Source of the DNA: Microlunatus capsulatus | GTDB taxonomy: Bacteria; Actinomycetota; Actinomycetes; Propionibacteriales; Propionibacteriaceae | Reading direction: 5' to 3' | Length of the DNA: 64,000 nt | Assembly: GCF_017876495.1 (NCBI RefSeq) | Contig: NZ_JAGIOB010000001.1 | Coordinates: 1,984,001 to 2,048,000 of the forward strand | In this document: positions 59,343-64,000 of the stretch, piece by piece | Layout: every line of letters begins with the position of its first letter | How positions within the stretch are numbered: the stretch's first letter is position 1 | Position numbers and translations under genes: made by a program | The notes under the pieces: model-generated | The model's input: the letters and a program-made list of their open reading frames with translations, nothing else | What the model was told of the DNA's origin: nothing | The model's database searches: none

Positions 59343-60410
59343 TCAGGCGACCGCGTGCTCCCCGACCAGGCTCACGGCGCCGGGAGCGTCGGTTCCCGCA
59401 GCGCTGACGCTACCGCAGACCCACGCCCGCAGGCCACGCCCGGCGAGCAGCGCGACCGCGGCGTCGACGGAGGCCGCGGGCAGGACGGCGACCATGCCGA
59501 CGCCGAGGTTCAGCGTCGCCTCGAGGTCGGGGCGCGACACCGCGCCCACCTCCTGCACCAGCCCGAAGACCGGCGGCAGCGCCCAGCTGCTGCGCTCCAC
59601 CTGCACGGCCAGGCCGGACGGGACCACCCGGGCCAGGTTGTTGGCCAGCCCGCCCCCGGTGACGTGGCTCATCGCGTGCACCTCGACGGCGTCGACCAGG
59701 GCCAGGCAGTCGCGGGCGTAGACGCGGGTGGGCTCCAGCAGCTCCTCGCCCAGCGTGCGCCCCAGCTCGGGGACGTCGCGGTCGAGCGCCCAGCCCGCGT
59801 GCTCCAGCAGCACGTGCCGGACCAGCGAGTAGCCGTTGGAGTGCAGCCCCGACGACTCCAGGGCCAGCACGACGTCGCCGGCCCGGACGCGCTCGGCTCC
59901 TAGGATGCGGTCCCGCTCGACGACGCCGGTCGCGGCCCCCGCCACGTCGTACTCGTCCGGTCCCAGCAGGCCCGGGTGCTCGGCGGTCTCCCCGCCCAGC
60001 AGGGCGCAGCCGGCGTGGGCGCAGGCGTCGGCGATGCCCCGGACGATGGCGGCCACCCGCTCGGGAACCACCCGCCCGCAGGCGATGTAGTCGGTCATGA
60101 ACAGCGGCTCGGCGCCGCAGACGACGAGGTCGTCGACGACCATGCCGACGAGGTCGAAGCCGATCGTGTCGTGCACGCCCATGGCCTGCGCGATCGCCAC
60201 CTTGGTACCGATGCCGTCGGTGGAGGTGGCCAGCACCGGGTGCCGCATGGCGGCGATCGGGCCGGCGTCGAACAGCCCGGCGAAGCCCCCGAGGCCGCTG
60301 AGGACCTCCGGGCGGCGGGTCCGGGCGACCGACTCCTTCATCAGCTCGACGGCGCGGTCACCGGCCTCGATGTCGACGCCGGCGGCGGCGTAGGCGGACT
60401 GCTGGGTCAT
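59343..60410 (-). CDS. purM: Phosphoribosylformylglycinamidine cyclo-ligase
   Basis: A 355-residue AIR synthetase, the fifth step of purine synthesis, closing the imidazole ring with ATP. Signatures are YAAAGVDIEAGDRAV, MRHPVLATSTDGIGTKVAIA, IGFDLVGMVVDDLVVCGAEPLFMTDYIA, CALLGGETAEHPG and MSHVTGGGLANNL. It follows purF by 41 bases in the same direction. Usual length for the family. Confidence 0.96.
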   Translation of the reverse strand: MTQQSAYAAAGVDIEAGDRAVELMKESVARTRRPEVLSGLGGFAGLFDAGPIAAMRHPVLATSTDGIGTKVAIAQAMGVHDTIGFDLVGMVVDDLVVCGAEPLFMTDYIACGRVVPERVAAIVRGIADACAHAGCALLGGETAEHPGLLGPDEYDVAGAATGVVERDRILGAERVRAGDVVLALESSGLHSNGYSLVRHVLLEHAGWALDRDVPELGRTLGEELLEPTRVYARDCLALVDAVEVHAMSHVTGGGLANNLARVVPSGLAVQVERSSWALPPVFGLVQEVGAVSRPDLEATLNLGVGMVAVLPAASVDAAVALLAGRGLRAWVCGSVSAAGTDAPGAVSLVGEHAVA

Positions 60411-60451
60411 CGGGCTCCTCGGGTGGGCGTCGCTCGGGGCGGGTGCCCGGG

Positions 60452-62020
60452 TCAGGGACGGCTGAGCGCGTCGGCGGCGCCGACACCGGCGACGGCGGCG
60501 CTCAGGCCGTCCGCGTCGGTCCGGGTGCCCTCGTCGGCCAGCGGGTGGCCGATCCGCTCGCTCAGCGGCAGCTCGACGGGGTAGACGCCGTCGAAGCAGG
60601 CACGGCAGAGCTTGTCCATGCCGACCTCGGTGGCGTCGACCAGGCCCTCCAGCGACACGTAGCCGAGCGAGTCGGCGCCGATGGAGCGGCAGATCTCGTC
60701 GGTGGTGAGCCCGGTCGCGATCAGCTCGGCCCGGGAGGCGAAGTCGATGCCGTAGAAGCACGGCCACTTGACCGGCGGGGACGAGATCCGCACGTGGATC
60801 TCCAGGGCGCCGGCCTCGCGCAGCATCCGGATGAGCGCGCGCTGGGTGTTGCCGCGGACGATCGAGTCGTCGACGACGACCAGCCTCTTGCCGGCGATGA
60901 CGTCGCGCAGCGGGTTGAGCTTGAGCCGGATGCCGAGCTGGCGCAGCGTCTGGCTGGGCTGGATGAAGGTGCGGCCGACGTAGGAGTTCTTGACCAGGCC
61001 CTGGCCGTAGGGGATGCCCGACTGCTCGGCGTAGCCGATGGCCGCCGGCGTGCCCGACTCGGGCACCGGGATGACCAGGTCGGCGTCGACGGGGAACTCC
61101 TTGGCCAGCGTGCGGCCGACCTCCACGCGCACCGAGTGCAGCCGCTTGCCCGAGATGGTGGTGTCGGGCCGGGCCAGGTAGACGAACTCGAAGAGGCAGC
61201 CCTTGGGGGCCGGCTCGGCGAAGCGGGTGCTGCGCAGGCCCGAGGCGTCGACGGCGACCATCTCGCCGGGCTCGATCTCGCGGATGAACGAGGCGCCGAC
61301 GATGTCGAGCGCGGCCGTCTCGCTGGCCACCACCCAGCCACGCTCCAGCCGGCCGAGGACCAGCGGGCGGATGCCCTGCGGGTCGCGCGCGGCGTACAGC
61401 GTCTCCTCGTCCATGAACACGAGGCTGAAAGCGCCCTTGAGCCGGGGCAGCACCTCGGCGGCCGCCTGCTCCGTCGTCATCCCGGGGTAGGTGGACATCA
61501 GCGCCGTGACCAGCGAGGTGTCGTTGGTCGAGTCGTGGGTGCCCTGGTGGCTCCAGCTGCGGGTGATCCCGCCGGGGACCAGCGAGTCCTCCGGGCGGTC
61601 CCGCTCGGCGAGCCACTGCTCGAGCTCGGCGGTGTTGGTGAGGTTGCCGTTGTGGCCCAGCGCCAGGCCGCCCGAGGCGGTGGGCCGGAACGTCGGCTGC
61701 GCGTTCTTCCAGACGCTGGCCCCGGTGGTCGAGTACCGCGCATGGCCGATGGCCAGGTGCCCGCGCAGGGAGTTCAGCGTGGTCTCGTCGAAGACCTGGG
61801 AGACCAGCCCCATGTCCTTGAAGACCATGATCTGGGAGCCGTTGCTGACGGCGATGCCCGCGGACTCCTGCCCGCGGTGCTGCAGGGCGTAGAGCCCGAA
61901 GTAGGTGAGCTTGGCGACCTCCTCGCCGGGCGCCCACACGCCGAAGACGCCGCAGGCGTCCTGCGGTCCGCGGTCCTGGGGGTCGAGGTCGTGGTTCAGC
62001 CGGCCGTCTCCGCTCACCAC
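60452..62020 (-). CDS. purF: Amidophosphoribosyltransferase
   Basis: A 522-residue enzyme for the committed step of purine synthesis, making phosphoribosylamine from PRPP and glutamine. A short propeptide precedes the catalytic cysteine C23 in DACGVFGVW. The glutaminase domain has LGHNGNLTNTAEL and the PRPP loop is RLVVVDDSIVRGNTQ. Four-cysteine iron-sulphur-type positions (CFYGIDF, ICRSIGAD, KLCRACFDG) are consistent with the Bacillus-type enzyme. GTG start. Confidence 0.97.
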   Translation of the reverse strand: MVSGDGRLNHDLDPQDRGPQDACGVFGVWAPGEEVAKLTYFGLYALQHRGQESAGIAVSNGSQIMVFKDMGLVSQVFDETTLNSLRGHLAIGHARYSTTGASVWKNAQPTFRPTASGGLALGHNGNLTNTAELEQWLAERDRPEDSLVPGGITRSWSHQGTHDSTNDTSLVTALMSTYPGMTTEQAAAEVLPRLKGAFSLVFMDEETLYAARDPQGIRPLVLGRLERGWVVASETAALDIVGASFIREIEPGEMVAVDASGLRSTRFAEPAPKGCLFEFVYLARPDTTISGKRLHSVRVEVGRTLAKEFPVDADLVIPVPESGTPAAIGYAEQSGIPYGQGLVKNSYVGRTFIQPSQTLRQLGIRLKLNPLRDVIAGKRLVVVDDSIVRGNTQRALIRMLREAGALEIHVRISSPPVKWPCFYGIDFASRAELIATGLTTDEICRSIGADSLGYVSLEGLVDATEVGMDKLCRACFDGVYPVELPLSERIGHPLADEGTRTDADGLSAAVAGVGAADALSRP

Positions 62021-62107
62021 GGAAGTCTAACGGCCGCGGGCCGCCCGGGCTCCCGCGCGCCCGCGGCCTCCCCGGGCGGCCGGTGGTCGGCCACTACCCT
62101 TCTCGGC

Positions 62108-63859
62108 ATGCCTGCCTGGAGACGACCCCGCGTCCTGAGCCTCAGCGGGTGGTCCGGCGTGCTCGGCTCGAGCCGGGCCAAGATGGTCGACCTGCTGGTG
62201 CAGAACGGCGCGCAGGTGGCCGCGGTCGTGGCGGTGGTGCTGCTCTTCGCCGGCGGCGGGGCCGTCCAGCTGGTCGGCGTCGCCGTCGGGCTGGTGGGGC
62301 TGGCCCTCGTCGGCTGGCTGCTGCGGCGGAGCGCGGCCCGCCGGCCGGAGCTGCTCGGCTCCTACGTCGGCGCCCGCCTCGTGCTGCTGGTGGCGGTCAC
62401 GGGCGCGCTGCTCGCCCGGCGGCCCGACGACGCCGTCTGGATCTGGGTCGGCACCGGGCTGGCGCTGCTGGCCGTCCTCGCCGAGAGCTCTCTGCGCAGC
62501 ATGCTCACCAAGACCGACACGGTCGCGGTCAACCTGCCCGGCGTCCCCGTGGTGCCCGAGCCGCCCTTCCCGGTGGCGGTGCTCCCGTGGGTCACCCTCG
62601 CGGTGACGGCGCTGGGCTGGGTGCTGGCCCTGGTGGCGGCGCCCGGCTGGCTGCACCTGGTCGCCGGGCTGGTGGCCCTGGCCACCGCAGCCGTCCTCGT
62701 CGTGCACGCCGGCCGGGCCAACCTGGCCGCGCGCCGGGCCGCGCGCGGGCTGCGGAAGGCGCTGGTCGCGCACGCGCCGGCCTTCGTCGTCTACTACTCC
62801 ACCGTCGTCGGCGCGCGCTACCAGCTGGGCATGTGGCTGCCCTACCTCGAGCGGCTCGGCGTCCCGTTCGTCGTCATCACCCGGGCGCCCGAGACCGTCC
62901 CGGTCATCGCCTCGCTGACCTCCGCCCCGGTCCTGGTGCCCCGGAAGAACAGCACCGTGGGCACCCTCGACCAGCTGGTGGTGCCGTCGATGAAGGCCGC
63001 CTTCTACGTCCAGGGCAGCGCCGCCAACTCCTCCTTCCAGCGCTACCGGCGGCTGACCCACGTCTGGCTGAACCACGGCGACTCCGACAAGGCCGCGAAC
63101 TTCAGCCCCCGGCACGCCACCTACGACAAGCTCTTCGTCTCGGGCCAGCAGGGCGTCGAGCGCTACGCGGCGCACGGCGTCCAGGTGCCGCCGGAGAAGT
63201 TCGTCGTGGTGGGCCGCCCGCAGATCGAGCGGATCGAGGTGCACGACGAGCCGCTGGCCGCCGGGGCCCCCCGGACCGTCCTCTACGCCCCCACCTGGCG
63301 CGGCGGCCGGCCCGCGACCAACTACTCCTCGCTGCCGCTCGGCGACCGCGTCGTCGAGGCGCTGCTGGCCCGCGGGGCGACCGTCGTCTTCCGGCCGCAC
63401 CCGCTGAGCTACAACGAACCGGAGGACGCCGCCGTCGTCGCCCGCATCCAGCAGCGGCTGGCCGACGACCGGGCCGCCAGTGGCCGCGCCCACGTCTGGG
63501 GGCCGGCGGCCGAGACCGAGCGGGACATCCCGGCCTGCATCAACGGCGTCGACGCGCTGGTCACCGACGTCAGCTCCGTCGCCTCGGACTTCCTGGCCTC
63601 GGGCAAGCCGCTGGCCATGGTGGCCATCCGCTCCTCGGGCACGGCCTTCACCGACGAGTTCCCGATGGCGCGGGTCTCCTACGTCATCGAGAAGGACCTC
63701 TCGACGCTGGACGCGGCCCTGGACCACCTGCTGGGCGACGACCCGCTGCGCGAGCGGCGGCTGGCCTACCGGCACCACTGCCTGGGCGACCACCTCGGCG
63801 CCCGCGCGGCGGACGAGTTCCTGCGGGTGGCCGGGGCGATCGTCCGGGGCCAGCGGTGA
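62108..63859 (+). CDS. CDP-glycerol:poly(glycerophosphate) transferase-like membrane enzyme
   Basis: A 583-residue protein. An N-terminal membrane part with about six helices runs to residue 215 (ALVGWLLRR..., VLLVAVTGALLARR, WVTLAVTALGWVLALV). The CDP-glycerol glycerophosphotransferase domain (TagB/TagF family) follows. It has VVYYSTVVGARYQLGMW, THVWLNHGDSDKAANFSPRH, YDKLFVSGQQGVERY, VLYAPTWRGG, VVFRPHPLSYNEPED and DALVTDVSSVASDFLASGKPL. It probably adds polyol phosphates to a teichoic-acid-like or other surface polymer at the membrane. ATG 62108; longer in-frame sequence upstream is shadow of purF. Confidence 0.88.
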   Translation: MPAWRRPRVLSLSGWSGVLGSSRAKMVDLLVQNGAQVAAVVAVVLLFAGGGAVQLVGVAVGLVGLALVGWLLRRSAARRPELLGSYVGARLVLLVAVTGALLARRPDDAVWIWVGTGLALLAVLAESSLRSMLTKTDTVAVNLPGVPVVPEPPFPVAVLPWVTLAVTALGWVLALVAAPGWLHLVAGLVALATAAVLVVHAGRANLAARRAARGLRKALVAHAPAFVVYYSTVVGARYQLGMWLPYLERLGVPFVVITRAPETVPVIASLTSAPVLVPRKNSTVGTLDQLVVPSMKAAFYVQGSAANSSFQRYRRLTHVWLNHGDSDKAANFSPRHATYDKLFVSGQQGVERYAAHGVQVPPEKFVVVGRPQIERIEVHDEPLAAGAPRTVLYAPTWRGGRPATNYSSLPLGDRVVEALLARGATVVFRPHPLSYNEPEDAAVVARIQQRLADDRAASGRAHVWGPAAETERDIPACINGVDALVTDVSSVASDFLASGKPLAMVAIRSSGTAFTDEFPMARVSYVIEKDLSTLDAALDHLLGDDPLRERRLAYRHHCLGDHLGARAADEFLRVAGAIVRGQR

Positions 63860-64000
63860 GCGGGCCTGCACCGGCGGCTCCGCGGACCGGCCTCGGCGCT
63901 GCCGACCTCGACGCCCTCGACGCCGCCCTGGCGTCCGACGACGCCGAGCGGCTCGCCCGCTACCCCGGCGAGCGCACCGACCGCCAGCCCGTGCACACCG
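63856..64000 (+). CDS. DUF6986/aldolase-like protein, N-terminal fragment (runs off window)
   Basis: A GTG at 63856 overlaps the transferase stop (GTGA) and opens a frame that continues past the window: GLGAADLDALDAALASDDA then RYPGERTDRQPVHT. The RYPGxRxxRQPVHTVY-like opening is typical of DUF6986 proteins related to HpcH/HpaI and malate-synthase-like TIM barrels. Only 48 residues are visible, so the assignment is tentative. Confidence 0.6.
   Translation, partial: MSGPAPAAPRTGLGAADLDALDAALASDDAERLARYPGERTDRQPVHT

Noticed and set aside
60443-62107. Plus-strand extension of the teichoic-acid-type transferase over purF
   Set aside because: It is antisense to the well-defined purF gene and has no transferase or membrane features before ATG 62108.

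Overview
The window is GC-rich, gene-dense actinobacterial DNA. Features that point to Actinomycetota are frequent GTG starts with 4-nt GTGA/ATGA overlaps, a DUF3073 protein, an RskA-type anti-sigma factor, twin-arginine lipoproteins, a pSAM2-like integrated element and a TarB/F-like CDP-glycerol transferase. I cannot fix the genus. Propionibacteriales and Geodermatophilales are reasonable candidates, but that is inference.

Left edge (1-3.4 kb): the tail of a DNA methyltransferase and a complete type III Res-like helicase/endonuclease. They are followed by a frameshifted tyrosine-integrase remnant beside tRNA-Lys(TTT), which suggests a decayed tRNA-anchored defence island. A PH-like membrane protein, an MFS sugar porter and a secreted zinc D-Ala-D-Ala peptidase-like protein follow.

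Sugar catabolism island (6.8-26 kb): two minus-strand operons are controlled by one divergent GntR regulator. The first encodes a 2-hydroxyacid dehydrogenase, KDPG-type aldolase, shikimate-dehydrogenase-like protein, phosphotriesterase-like lactonase, cupin phosphoglucose-isomerase-like protein and FGGY kinase. The second encodes a Gfo/Idh/MocA protein, an SDR, a zinc dehydrogenase and an L-fucose-isomerase-like protein. Both promoters carry CCTGT-N4-ACAGG. A plus-strand operon supplies an ABC sugar importer, a VOC protein, an aldo/keto reductase and a GH1 glycosidase. A convergent ROK repressor shares an operator-like sequence with the importer promoter. The layout suggests uptake and breakdown of a glycoside or unusual sugar by an isomerase/kinase route, an oxidation/lactonase/aldolase route, or both.

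Middle (26-31 kb): VOC, DUF1992, a membrane-anchored protein that resembles an isolated GroEL apical domain, two DUF202 proteins, a zincin, a Pr6Pr membrane protein, an SH3-repeat wall hydrolase and tRNA-Glu(TTC).

Integrated element (31004-40941): bounded by perfect 44-bp repeats of the tRNA-Glu 3' end. It has integrase, excisionase and RepSA-like genes and no visible TraB translocase. Its cargo is an MFS exporter, a carboxymuconolactone-decarboxylase-like protein, an XRE regulator, an SDR, two aldo/keto reductases and a flavodoxin lipoprotein.

Right part (41-64 kb): a His-rich DUF4396 protein behind a CsoR-like copper operator, a TasA-like secreted protein, LysR, and a plus-strand operon with two formaldehyde-dehydrogenase-like enzymes and a DJ-1 protein. 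Housekeeping genes follow: gamma carbonic anhydrase, USP, tautomerase, SpoIVB-type S55 peptidase, tRNA-Asp, tRNA-Phe, ECF sigma with RskA anti-sigma, fructosamine kinase, NDH-2, alpha/beta hydrolase, DUF4870, DUF3073, purM, purF, a teichoic-acid-type transferase and the start of a DUF6986 aldolase-like gene.
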